Source: an uncultured Clostridia bacterium
GTDB lineage: Bacteria > Bacillota > Clostridia > Oscillospirales > Ruminococcaceae
DNA length: 54,228 bases
Direction: 5' to 3'
NCBI GenBank assembly: GCA_947629785.1
Contig: CANRFB010000011.1
Location: 1 to 54,228 of the forward strand
Below, piece after piece: positions 1-8,790 of the stretch. The position numbers and the translations under genes are program-made. The notes under the pieces are model-generated. The model searched no databases, was not told the DNA's origin, and worked only from the letters and a program-made list of their open reading frames with translations. Position 1 is the stretch's first letter. Each line of letters begins with the position of its first letter.

Positions 1-77
1 AAGTGGTATTTTAGACAAAATATGATTTATTATGTTGTATAATATGCTTGAAATCCTTAAGTTGATGACATTGCCCT

Positions 78-2501
78 ATGGGACGGGTCTACACCTACGT
101 TTATGACGACAACGGCAACCGTATCAAAACTGTTTATCCCGACGGTTCAAGCGTTTCATCTGATTACGACACGAGGGGCAGGGTTACTTCGCAGACCGAT
201 CAGCACGGCTATACCACGCGCTATTCCTACGACGGCGGCGACAGGCTTACCGGCGTTACAAACGCGCAGGGAGTTACCACAAGCTACGCTTACGACGAGG
301 CTGGAAACATGACTTCCGTTACGGACGGAAACGGCAATGTTACACGTTATTCCTACGACGATTTCGGACGTGTTATCAGTACAACAAACGCTCTTGGCAA
401 TTCTGCTTACACCACATATGATGAAAGCGGAAGCGTTCTGACTTCCACCGATTATGCGGGAAATGTCACGACCTACACTTATGATAATTTTGACGGAGTT
501 TCAAGCAAGACAAACAATGACGGCACGGTAAGCTATACCTACACGACGGACGGCAAGCTTTCCTCCGTTACCGATAATTCGGGCGTTACTATGTTTACTT
601 ATGACAACATGGACGGTCTGACCCGTGTGGATTATCCCGATGGCAGCTATGTTGCTTACGATTATGACGATGCTTGCAGGCTGACAAAGGTTTCAACGCC
701 TTTCGGCGATACTGCTTATGAGTACGATATGCTTGACCGCCTGACGAGAGTTGTTGACAGAAATGGTTACGCAACAATTTACGAGTACGACGCTAACGGA
801 AATAGAACTGCGGTTCGGTACGCAAACGGCTACACCACCACTTATGACTATGACCTTTTGAACCGTTTAATTCGACAGGAAACTCTTGACATTGACGGCA
901 ATCCTGTGGTACAATATGTGTATACTCTTGGCGCGGCTGGTGAGAGACTTAGCGTTGCAGAGCTTGACCGCACAGTCGAGTATACTTATGACAATTTGTA
1001 CCGACTGACTGGTGAGACAATTACAGAGGGCGAAAAGGTTACTGCTTACACTTATGCTTATGATAATGTAGGCAACCGTATCTTGAAAACTGAAAAAGGC
1101 AAGGAAACCGAGTATTCTTACAATGAGCTTAATCAGCTGGTATCCGACAGCGACGCGACTTATGAGTATGACCTTAACGGCAATCTTGTTCGTGTTATCG
1201 GCGGCGCGCAGTCGGCTCTTTATGAGTACAATTCCGAAAACAAGCTTGTTAAGGCTACTGTTCAGAATGGCTCGCTTGTTATTGAGGAAATCTACACTTA
1301 CGATTACGCAGGCAACAGGACTTCCAAGTCCACACGCACAAGTGACGGCAATACCGAATTTGTTAAGTATCTGAATGATAATTCTTCGCTGACAAATGTA
1401 CTTGCAGAGCTTGATTCCAAGGGTAATGTTCTTGTTTACTACACAATTGGTGCTGACCTTATTTCACAGGAACGTGACGGCAGGACTTACACTTATTTGT
1501 ATGACGGGCATGGTTCGGTTGTCGGTCTTATGAATGAGGACGGTTCTGTAACCGATACTTACACTTATGACGCTTTCGGTAATCTGCTTAAATCTACGGG
1601 TAGAACTGCAAACAATTACCGCTACTGTGGGGAGCAGTTTGATTCCACTACCGGGCTGTATTATCTCCGTGCGAGGTATATGGACACCTCTACAGGTAGG
1701 TTTATCACTCAGGATTCTTATGCGGGTAATGTTTATGACCCGGTGAGCTTGCATAAGTATCTTTATGCTAATTCTAATCCTGTAACATATTCCGATCCCA
1801 GTGGGTATTGTGTTGCAGCTATAGCTTATGCAGCAATTGATATTGGAGTTGCTGTTCCATATATGGCATTAGCATTATCAATTATGGCTCTCCTTGTAGC
1901 TACTTTAGCTATTTATTCCAATAGAGATGCTATAACATCTTTTGTTCAATCATGTGCAGATGCCATTGCATCTGGTGCGTTGGATTCAGCTACAACAGTA
2001 TCCATGTCAAAAGAAGAAACTATTGAGAAATCAAAAACAAAAAGGAAAACACGTGGATATATCCTTTATGATCCTTTAGATTTTGCTGGCAGAGCTACAC
2101 GCGCATTTGGGTTAATAACATCAGATATGTTATCTAATAATATAATAACAGGAGATACAATTGGTACAAAAGCTAATAGTAATTTAAATCCTGTTGGCAT
2201 AAATACAGATTCTTCACTAGAACGTGGTCATCTAATTGCAAGGCAATTAGGTGGAAGTGGTGATACATTGCGTAATTTAACACCAATTTATCGTAGGATT
2301 AATAATGGTAAAATGAGAACATATGAAAATAGAATAGCCTTAGCTGTTTTAGAAAGTGACATATTGTATAACTCAGGTCTTTATTTACAAGTTAAACCAT
2401 TTTATGTTGGAGATAATGGTGTGCCATTGTTTATTAACATAACAGCGTTCAGTTTAAGTGGAAATTTCAATTTAAATGTATCGTTATTAAATACAAAATA
2501 A
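78..2501 (+). CDS. RHS/YD-repeat cassette 1 with C-terminal NUC-type nuclease toxin tip
   Basis: This 807-residue protein is built of about 20-residue YD repeats (residues 1-500), with the RHS core closing at LYYLRARYMD, GRF and DPSGY (to about residue 577). A hydrophobic stretch (about 580-620) follows, then a C-terminal tip with ERGH at 715-718 and an Asn-containing LRNLTPIYRRINN segment near 731-743. These resemble the DRGH motif and metal-binding Asn of DNA/RNA non-specific endonucleases, so a nuclease toxin tip is inferred. The frame opens inside a YD repeat, an in-frame TGA lies 12 bases upstream and no ribosome site is visible, so this is a 5'-truncated cassette and not a full exported RHS protein. 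The tip is clearly more AT-rich than the core, which suggests separate acquisition. A -10-like TATAAT at 38-43 may allow transcription. Confidence 0.85.
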   Translation: MGRVYTYVYDDNGNRIKTVYPDGSSVSSDYDTRGRVTSQTDQHGYTTRYSYDGGDRLTGVTNAQGVTTSYAYDEAGNMTSVTDGNGNVTRYSYDDFGRVISTTNALGNSAYTTYDESGSVLTSTDYAGNVTTYTYDNFDGVSSKTNNDGTVSYTYTTDGKLSSVTDNSGVTMFTYDNMDGLTRVDYPDGSYVAYDYDDACRLTKVSTPFGDTAYEYDMLDRLTRVVDRNGYATIYEYDANGNRTAVRYANGYTTTYDYDLLNRLIRQETLDIDGNPVVQYVYTLGAAGERLSVAELDRTVEYTYDNLYRLTGETITEGEKVTAYTYAYDNVGNRILKTEKGKETEYSYNELNQLVSDSDATYEYDLNGNLVRVIGGAQSALYEYNSENKLVKATVQNGSLVIEEIYTYDYAGNRTSKSTRTSDGNTEFVKYLNDNSSLTNVLAELDSKGNVLVYYTIGADLISQERDGRTYTYLYDGHGSVVGLMNEDGSVTDTYTYDAFGNLLKSTGRTANNYRYCGEQFDSTTGLYYLRARYMDTSTGRFITQDSYAGNVYDPVSLHKYLYANSNPVTYSDPSGYCVAAIAYAAIDIGVAVPYMALALSIMALLVATLAIYSNRDAITSFVQSCADAIASGALDSATTVSMSKEETIEKSKTKRKTRGYILYDPLDFAGRATRAFGLITSDMLSNNIITGDTIGTKANSNLNPVGINTDSSLERGHLIARQLGGSGDTLRNLTPIYRRINNGKMRTYENRIALAVLESDILYNSGLYLQVKPFYVGDNGVPLFINITAFSLSGNFNLNVSLLNTK
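886..1808 (+). repeat. RHS core homology block, copy 1
   Basis: This segment, ending at the DPSGY codons, recurs at 3548-4458, 6230-7100 and 8800-9258. Long stretches are nearly identical in nucleotides, while everything after DPSGY differs. It is the likely substrate for recombination between cassettes. Confidence 0.85.
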
Positions 2502-2512
2502 TAAAGGTATTT

Positions 2513-2642
2513 ATGAAAACAGGAAATATTATTTATTATTGTATGCATATTTACGTTAATTACTAGTTCATGCAAAATAGATATAGTAAACGACATAAAT
2601 TTTAAGACATTATATTTAAAGGCTGGCATCGCTTGCACCTGA
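2513..2642 (+). pseudogene. Remnant of a small lipoprotein gene, possibly a decayed immunity gene
   Basis: An ATG at 2513 follows ATAAAGG. Read with one base removed from the AAAA run right after the ATG, the frame gives a short Lys-containing start, a hydrophobic stretch (LFIIVCIFTL) and a lipobox-like ITSSC with the Cys codon at 2571-2573. It then continues to a TGA at 2640. As it stands the ATG frame stops after about 17 codons. The position directly behind the nuclease tip is where an immunity gene is expected. This is an inference from a single short frame. Confidence 0.35.
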
Positions 2643-2716
2643 ACACAGGCGATCTTGCTTATCAAAGTCGCAATATTTATGACGTTTACTATAACAATGA
2701 AATGGAGAGTGATGAT

Positions 2717-3421
2717 ATGATTAATTCATTCAATAAAAAAATAAACTTTGTAGATATGCTTGTTCAGAAATATAATCCACCACATGCCCCTAAATGTGTA
2801 GTCGATAATGATGTAAGAGCAACTGTTGAAAATCGTTTGCGTGCAACATTGCCAGAGGATTATTATGATTACATTAATGCGTTTGGTTATGGAAGTTTCA
2901 GTAATTATGTAAAAGTATTCAATTTCTTCCGCACAGACGGAGTTGATGAGTATTTCTTGGAAATCGAAGATAATAAAGAAGTAATACATGATTTAAAAAA
3001 ACTAAGAGCAATGTATGGTATGAATGATTCTGTAGTATATGTTGAAAACGGAGAAGTTGTATCTGTTGATAAAGGTAATACAAATAAAGGTTCTCTTTCA
3101 AATTATGATGAACTTAGTAACCTATCACTTGATATTTTTCCTGAAAAAACACAATTAAAAATAAAAAAATACGGTATAGGCTACCCATATGAATTTTATA
3201 ATGATGGTGTTGGTCTTATATATTGGGGTCACACTGATGATGTTAATTTCTTTTGGAATTATTATGAGAATGGATATACTGTAATTGTATATCTGGAAGA
3301 TAATGTTTTCTATGAATTTGATATGTCTTTTTCAGAATTCCTGTATAATTTCTTAAACGGGGAAATGGATGGTATTGCAAATCCAAATAATGTTTATACA
3401 TACGAGGAGTATAACGAGTAA
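2717..3421 (+). CDS. SMI1/KNR4 (SUKH) family immunity protein
   Basis: About 234 residues. The segment RATLPEDYYDYINAFGYG, followed by a hydrophobic-aromatic strand, is the usual N-terminal signature of SMI1/KNR4 (SUKH superfamily) proteins, which commonly act as cytoplasmic immunity proteins against nuclease-type polymorphic toxins. The ATG at 2717 is chosen because GGAGAG (2704-2709) sits seven bases upstream; an in-frame ATG at 2702 and a TTG at 2633 lack this. It follows the nuclease-tip cassette, so it is the best candidate for its antidote. The gene is strongly AT-rich, unlike the RHS core. Confidence 0.75.
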   Translation: MINSFNKKINFVDMLVQKYNPPHAPKCVVDNDVRATVENRLRATLPEDYYDYINAFGYGSFSNYVKVFNFFRTDGVDEYFLEIEDNKEVIHDLKKLRAMYGMNDSVVYVENGEVVSVDKGNTNKGSLSNYDELSNLSLDIFPEKTQLKIKKYGIGYPYEFYNDGVGLIYWGHTDDVNFFWNYYENGYTVIVYLEDNVFYEFDMSFSEFLYNFLNGEMDGIANPNNVYTYEEYNE

Positions 3422-3543
3422 CAATTTATTTCGTTAAATTTCTGATACATTATTTATCAATAAAATTTGTAAACCATATTGGAAAATTAACACCACCATA
3501 AATTGACTTGCCGCCACTAAAGTTAATTTTTAAGGGCGGTAAT

Positions 3544-5607
3544 ATGATTGACATTGACGGCAATCCTGTGGTACAATATGTGTATACTCTTGGCGCGGCA
3601 GGTGAGAGGCTTAGCGTTGCAGAGCTTGACTGCACAGTTGCTTATACCTACGATGAGCTTTACCGACTGACAAGCGAAACTATCACCGAGGGCGAAAAAG
3701 TCACAGAGTACACCTATGCCTACGACAGCGTTGGCAACCGTATCTTGAAAACCAAAAACGGCACGGAGACAGAGTACACTTACAATGAGCTTAATCAGCT
3801 TGTTGCAGATTCTGATAATACTTATGAGTACGACCTCAATGGAAATCTCGTTCGTGTTATCGGCGAGGCGCAGGCGGCGCTGTATACCTATGATAGTGAA
3901 AATCATCTTATTCGTGCAACTGTTCAGAGCGGAAACAATGTTTCTGTTGAGGAATATGAGTACGACTATGCAGGTAACAGAACGGCGAAAAAATCCGAGG
4001 GTGAATATACAAAGTATTTGCTTGACATTAATGGTTCGTTGACTTATGTGCTTGCGGAAATGGACTACAACGGCACAGAGAAGTGTTTCTATACATTAGG
4101 TGCAGATTTGATCTCTCAAGAACGCAACGGCAGAACTTACACTTATTTGTATGACGGTCACGGTTCTGTTGTTGGGCTTATGAGTGAGGACGGTTCTGTA
4201 ACCGATACTTACACTTATGACGCGTTTGGTAATCTGCTGAAATCTACGGGTAGAACGGCTAACAATTATCGTTATTGCGGGGAACAGTTTGACAGCGCTA
4301 CGGGGTTGTATTATCTTCGTGCAAGGTATATGGATACCTCTACAGGCAGATTCATTACTCAGGATTCTTATGCTGGCAGCGTTTATGACCCTGTTTCGCT
4401 CCATAAGTATCTTTATGCTAATTCTAATCCTGTCATGTATTCTGATCCGAGTGGGTACTTTGCCTTGGCGGATGTAAGTATTGCCGGTTGGATGAACAAT
4501 CAGTTAGACAGTATTAATGCCAACGCATGTATGTGGGTGTTAAAATCATTAAATAACGCCTTTTCAGTAATTGACACATTATATCAAATGCAAAATGCTG
4601 AAGATTGGAATGGCTTTTTCTCGGCATTAGGAAAAGGCTTAATATCTGGTCTGATAAACGTCAAAGTGCTGAATAAAATATGTGATATAAAATTAATGGA
4701 AGGCGCTTTGAGGTATATTTTAAAGGCTGCTGCAGCATTAGGGTTAATATTCCAAGCAGAATCAATTGCCGAAGCTTTAGACGATGGCGATTTAGCACTG
4801 GCTGTTTTAAGGTCGGCACACCTTATGGTTATGGTTGGATTAACATTTCAGTCATGCTTTACAGGTGATACACTTGTTGCATTTGAAAACGAACAGAAAC
4901 GTATAGACGAAATTAATGTCGGAGATAAGGTTTGGGCATACAATCCCGAAACCGGCGAAACCGAGCTTAAAGAGGTTCTGAACGTTTGGGTCAAGGAAAC
5001 TGACAAATTACTGCACCTTGAAACTTCTGACGGAGAAATTATTGATACTACAACTAACCACCCATTCTATGTTGAGGACAAGGGTTGGGTAGCTGCAGGT
5101 GACCTTGAAATTGGTGATATGCTGTATACCGTTGATGGTGATACAGTTGAAGTTACAGATATTGAAGTTGAAAAACTTGATGAACCAATTTTCGTTTACA
5201 ATCTTGATGTAGCTGACTTTGATACTTACTTTGTTGGTGAGTTTGGAATTTTAGTTCATAATTATAATAGCGAACCTTCTCCTGCGTTAGATGATAGCCC
5301 GTATAATCCTGATGAAGTAGCTAAAAGAGTAAAACCACCATATGAATCCAATCCTGCACACAATACATTTTCAAGTAATTACAATCCAGCTAAAACCCCT
5401 GAGCCGATTGATGCACAATCAGTATATGAAAATGCTTTACGTGGAAATGATCATACATGGTTTGGAGTCGGTGAAAAGGGTGTGTATCAATTTTTTAGTA
5501 ATGGTGCCAATTATGGCGATGGAACAGTGCATTTTGCCGGAATTTTAAATTCTTCAGAAATTCAGGATATTCCAGTTTGGATAAGACGAGAATTAGGATT
5601 AAATTAA
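3544..5607 (+). CDS. RHS cassette 2 with Hint domain and unclassified toxin tip
   Basis: 687 residues from the ATG at 3544, which is preceded by AAGGGCGG; an upstream in-frame TTG at 3508 has no such signal. Residues 1-305 are the RHS core ending in DPSGY. About 130 linker residues follow, then a Hint (hedgehog/intein-like) domain with Cys438 in SCFTGDT, a THPF motif and terminal VHN at 571-573. In pretoxin proteins such a domain is thought to release the C-terminal toxin by self-cleavage. The remaining 114 residues contain WFGVGEKGVYQFF and GTVHFAG and end in a short helix; I do not recognise the family. The RHS homology begins within five bases of the start codon, so the cassette appears joined to its own translation signal. 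Confidence 0.8.
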   Translation: MIDIDGNPVVQYVYTLGAAGERLSVAELDCTVAYTYDELYRLTSETITEGEKVTEYTYAYDSVGNRILKTKNGTETEYTYNELNQLVADSDNTYEYDLNGNLVRVIGEAQAALYTYDSENHLIRATVQSGNNVSVEEYEYDYAGNRTAKKSEGEYTKYLLDINGSLTYVLAEMDYNGTEKCFYTLGADLISQERNGRTYTYLYDGHGSVVGLMSEDGSVTDTYTYDAFGNLLKSTGRTANNYRYCGEQFDSATGLYYLRARYMDTSTGRFITQDSYAGSVYDPVSLHKYLYANSNPVMYSDPSGYFALADVSIAGWMNNQLDSINANACMWVLKSLNNAFSVIDTLYQMQNAEDWNGFFSALGKGLISGLINVKVLNKICDIKLMEGALRYILKAAAALGLIFQAESIAEALDDGDLALAVLRSAHLMVMVGLTFQSCFTGDTLVAFENEQKRIDEINVGDKVWAYNPETGETELKEVLNVWVKETDKLLHLETSDGEIIDTTTNHPFYVEDKGWVAAGDLEIGDMLYTVDGDTVEVTDIEVEKLDEPIFVYNLDVADFDTYFVGEFGILVHNYNSEPSPALDDSPYNPDEVAKRVKPPYESNPAHNTFSSNYNPAKTPEPIDAQSVYENALRGNDHTWFGVGEKGVYQFFSNGANYGDGTVHFAGILNSSEIQDIPVWIRRELGLN
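3548..4458 (+). repeat. RHS core homology block, copy 2
   Basis: It shares a run of about 50 identical bases with copy 1 at its left edge (3548 onward matches 886 onward) and ends at DPSGY. Its VVGLMSEDGSVTDTY segment groups it with copy 1 and not with copies 3 and 4. Confidence 0.85.
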
Positions 5608-5625
5608 TGAGGAGGCAAACGATTA

Positions 5626-6111
5626 TTGATAATAGGAAATAAAGAAACATTTGCTACAGAATTTACATTGTGTGATAATTACACATCACTGCTTGAAGGA
5701 ACATTTTCATATTGGATTAATTCAAAAAAAGTTGGAAATGATAGCGAGTTAGTTTACTTAAATGATGTTTTAATGTGTATGATATGGATAATTCATGATA
5801 TCGGCAATAGGATATATTCTGAAAAGATAACTAATGACTGGAATGAAATATTTCATGAAATTAATAAAAACATTTATGAATCTGACACATTTTATTCTTG
5901 TCCAGCAAGATATGATATTTCTATTAATATTCCAACTGGTATAGGACATTATAAAGTTTTTTATATTGAAGATTCTCAATATGGATACTTGATGTTTAAA
6001 AGGAAATCAGATAATATCGTGAATGAATTTACTATTAAAAAGGGAGTGGTAGATTTAGTATTATCTCAGACACATTCGGAATTAAATAAGCTATATGAAT
6101 CTATACATTAA
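5626..6111 (+). CDS. Probable immunity protein, Imm42-like
   Basis: 161 residues, starting at a TTG ten bases after GGAGG (5611-5615) and 18 bases behind cassette 2, so the pair is probably cotranscribed. The N-terminus MIIGNKETFATEF and a following aromatic FSYWINSKKVG segment resemble what I recall of the Imm42 immunity family; this is from memory and unverified. There is no signal peptide or membrane segment, which fits an antidote acting on a cytoplasmic toxin. The base composition is strongly AT-rich. Confidence 0.6.
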   Translation: MIIGNKETFATEFTLCDNYTSLLEGTFSYWINSKKVGNDSELVYLNDVLMCMIWIIHDIGNRIYSEKITNDWNEIFHEINKNIYESDTFYSCPARYDISINIPTGIGHYKVFYIEDSQYGYLMFKRKSDNIVNEFTIKKGVVDLVLSQTHSELNKLYESIH

Positions 6112-6200
6112 ATTAGTAGGTTTTATAAGTAGTTTTGAAAAAAATCCTATAGCGAAATATACTGAAAAAATATTAGCAATATCTTTGTACACTTTGCATA

Positions 6201-7799
6201 ATGTGTTTATGCTCTGCTTTAGTGGAATCAGGCGAGCGGCTTTCAGTTGCTGAACTGGATCGGACTGTTGAGTATACTTATGATAATCTTTACCGCCTGA
6301 CGGGTGAGACTATTACCGAGGGTGAAAAGGTTACTGCTTACACTTATGCTTATGATAATGTAGGCAACCGTATCTTGAAAACTGAAAAAGGCAAGGAAAC
6401 TGTCTATGCCTACAACGAGCTTAATCAGCTTGCTGCAGATTCTGATAATACTTATGAGTATGACCTTAACGGCAATCTCGTTCGTGTTATCGGCGGTGCG
6501 CAGTCGGCTCTTTATGAGTACAACTCCGATAACAAGCTTGTTAAGGCTACTGTTCAAAATGGTTCGCTTGTTATCGAGGAAAGCTACACTTACGATTATG
6601 CAGGCAACAGGACTTCCAAGTCCACAAGCACGAGCGACGGCAAAATCGAATTTGTTAAGTACCTCAATGATAATTCCTCGCTGACAAATGTACTTGCGGA
6701 AATTGATTCAGAGGGTAATGTTCAGGCTTACTACACCATTGGCGCTGACTTGATTTCGCAGGAACGTGATGGTAAGGTTTACGTTTACCTCTATGACGGT
6801 CACGGTTCTATTACAGCACTGTCCGATGAGAGCGGAAAGATTACCGATACCTACAGCTATGACGCTTTTGGTAATCTGCTGAAATCTACGGGTAGAACGT
6901 CTAACAATTATCGTTACTGTGGTGAACAGTTTGATTCCACTACCGGGCTGTATTATCTGCGGGCGAGGTATATGGATACTTCTACTGGCAGGTTTATTTC
7001 GATGGATTCTTATCAAGGTAATACCTTTGAACCTGATACTTTGCATAAATATCTTTATGCAAACAGTAATCCTATTACTTATTCTGATCCAAGTGGGTAT
7101 TTTTATGATTTAAATTCATTAAATGCAGGTACTGCTGGTGGAGCAGTTATAAACAATATTAATACACCTAATTATATTAATCTTTTTCGCACTTTAGTTG
7201 CCGCTATTAAAGGTGCAGTTGCAACATATGGTATTGAAAATATTATAGCATTAGCCATGATACCTTTTGCGGTATTTCTTGGTGGAAAATTGGCTATAAC
7301 ATACAGTAATTCTATCCTTTCATCAACTTTAAGTGAGATTTTTACCTACCCACAGCAAAAAGGAACCTTTTTAGCAATTATGTTGATGACTTCAGGAATT
7401 TCAAGTTATGTCCTAAATGCGGCAGGAGAAAATACAAAATCTAATGATGATTATCCGTATCCTTACGCAATACACCATATTGTGCCTAAAGGACTGACTC
7501 AGGCAATTCCATCTGTAATGGTATTAAAAGCGGTTGGTATTAGTGTATATGAGAAAAATTATAAAAACGCATATTACAATCCAGCTATTTCTACGTTGAA
7601 CCTTGTAAAAATAAAAACTAAAACACATGTTGCTATTCATAGTAATAATTATTTATATTGTGAATGGGTAAACGGAACGATAGTTCCATCTTATTTAGCA
7701 ACTTATAAGCTTGGAACCCCAATATGTCAGACAGTAGTTGCAAGTGTATTAACGGCAATGGGATTAGAAATTCAGGCTATTGATTCATTAATATTATAA
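6201..7799 (+). CDS. RHS cassette 3 with AHH/HNH-like nuclease tip
   Basis: 532 residues as an open frame from an ATG at 6201. No ribosome site is seen, and RHS homology begins only near 6230, so translation is uncertain and the cassette is 5'-truncated. The RHS core ends in DPSGY at residue 300. Hydrophobic segments lie at about 328-370 and 385-405. The tip carries IHHIVPKG with His425-His426, then Asn and His residues including His476 and His480, resembling the AHH/HNH-endonuclease toxin superfamily. A nuclease toxin is inferred. The following gene (7853) is the candidate antidote. Confidence 0.75.
   Translation: MCLCSALVESGERLSVAELDRTVEYTYDNLYRLTGETITEGEKVTAYTYAYDNVGNRILKTEKGKETVYAYNELNQLAADSDNTYEYDLNGNLVRVIGGAQSALYEYNSDNKLVKATVQNGSLVIEESYTYDYAGNRTSKSTSTSDGKIEFVKYLNDNSSLTNVLAEIDSEGNVQAYYTIGADLISQERDGKVYVYLYDGHGSITALSDESGKITDTYSYDAFGNLLKSTGRTSNNYRYCGEQFDSTTGLYYLRARYMDTSTGRFISMDSYQGNTFEPDTLHKYLYANSNPITYSDPSGYFYDLNSLNAGTAGGAVINNINTPNYINLFRTLVAAIKGAVATYGIENIIALAMIPFAVFLGGKLAITYSNSILSSTLSEIFTYPQQKGTFLAIMLMTSGISSYVLNAAGENTKSNDDYPYPYAIHHIVPKGLTQAIPSVMVLKAVGISVYEKNYKNAYYNPAISTLNLVKIKTKTHVAIHSNNYLYCEWVNGTIVPSYLATYKLGTPICQTVVASVLTAMGLEIQAIDSLIL
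6230..7100 (+). repeat. RHS core homology block, copy 3
   Basis: The left part contains roughly 80 bases nearly identical to copy 1 (around 1030-1110). The later ITALSDESGKITDTYSY segment differs from copies 1 and 2 and matches copy 4. Confidence 0.85.
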
Positions 7800-7804
7800 G
7801 TTTT

Positions 7805-7834
7805 GGCATTGCGGGTTATTTAACCCGCAATGCC
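7805..7834 (+). terminator. Perfect 14-bp hairpin between toxin tip and candidate immunity gene
   Basis: The arms 7805-7818 and 7821-7834 are perfectly complementary with a two-base loop. No T-run follows, so it may attenuate or protect the transcript and may not be a full terminator. It separates cassette 3 from the gene at 7853. Confidence 0.5.
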
Positions 7835-7852
7835 TATAAGATAGGAGAAACT

Positions 7853-8731
7853 ATGGAAATCTGTAATTTAAATAATTTAAATAAGGTTTTGATGGAAGTT
7901 TTTAGCACATATGATAGATACAAAGATGATTATTTTATATTAAAAACACAATGTGAAATCACGTCAGCAGATAGAATAATCTGGTGTAGTGGTTGGACTG
8001 AACCATATCATCCTGATTATATAACGGAAATAAATGACAATACAGTAAATGAAAGAAAGATATTAAAAAAAATACCGGCTAAAAAACAGTATGTTTCTGA
8101 ACATTATTTTATCAGCAATAACTTGATAAGATCCTTGCAGTGGGGAGAAATTGACAATTTAGTGAGCGAAAAGTTTTTTGTTTATAGCGATGATAAATGT
8201 GTTGCAGCAGAATATGCAGTATTTAATATGGATAATATATATTTGAGGAATGTATGTATTATCAAGTATGATAAATTTGGGAACGTAATTGAATATAGTG
8301 AAGGAAAAAGAACTGATGAATTGACATTGAGTAACGGGAGAATATATACATATGATGGCGAACGCTATACGCTTGGAGCAAAATTATCCAAAAATCCTTT
8401 TTGGAATATAAAAAGCAGAATGTATACATATGTTGATGGATATATTGTAAAAGCTGCAACCATAGATAATTTTGCAAGTGACAAAGATATAATTTTGTTT
8501 GATAACCCTTTGTATAAAAACGTAAGTGCTGTTTTAGATACAAATCTTCCAAAAATGAATCCATGCAATTATGCTGATTTTGACTTTATTTATGGCGAAA
8601 GTGGATATTGTAAAAGATATGTAAGGACTAATTACTCATATGGTAAAAAACATATTAATGAATTTAATATGAAAAAAGGTCTTATGAAAAAATATGATGA
8701 CTATGGAATAAATTGCTTTAAAAAAATATGA
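7853..8731 (+). CDS. Unknown AT-rich protein, candidate immunity gene for cassette 3
   Basis: 292 residues, with GGAG seven bases before the ATG. I do not recognise the family. It is rich in Tyr, Asp, Lys and Asn, has no signal peptide or membrane segment, and has about four RIYTYDG/RMYTYVDG-like strand motifs suggesting a beta-rich fold. Its place right behind the AHH-like tip and its low GC match the other immunity genes here. It is longer than a typical single-domain immunity protein, so two repeated domains are possible. Confidence 0.6.
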   Translation: MEICNLNNLNKVLMEVFSTYDRYKDDYFILKTQCEITSADRIIWCSGWTEPYHPDYITEINDNTVNERKILKKIPAKKQYVSEHYFISNNLIRSLQWGEIDNLVSEKFFVYSDDKCVAAEYAVFNMDNIYLRNVCIIKYDKFGNVIEYSEGKRTDELTLSNGRIYTYDGERYTLGAKLSKNPFWNIKSRMYTYVDGYIVKAATIDNFASDKDIILFDNPLYKNVSAVLDTNLPKMNPCNYADFDFIYGESGYCKRYVRTNYSYGKKHINEFNMKKGLMKKYDDYGINCFKKI

Positions 8732-8790
8732 GTTTAAATGAAAAGTTTTGTCAAATGTTGATTTAATACTAATCAACTTAAACATACAGG

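Noticed and set aside
4855-5262. Possible intein in cassette 2
   Set aside because: Only one host flank is RHS-related and no C-extein follows the VHN end; the arrangement fits a pretoxin Hint domain, not a splicing intein.
6095-6244. Small open frame overlapping the end of the immunity gene at 5626
   Set aside because: About 50 residues running out of frame into the RHS core with no ribosome site; more likely the debris of the recombination joint.
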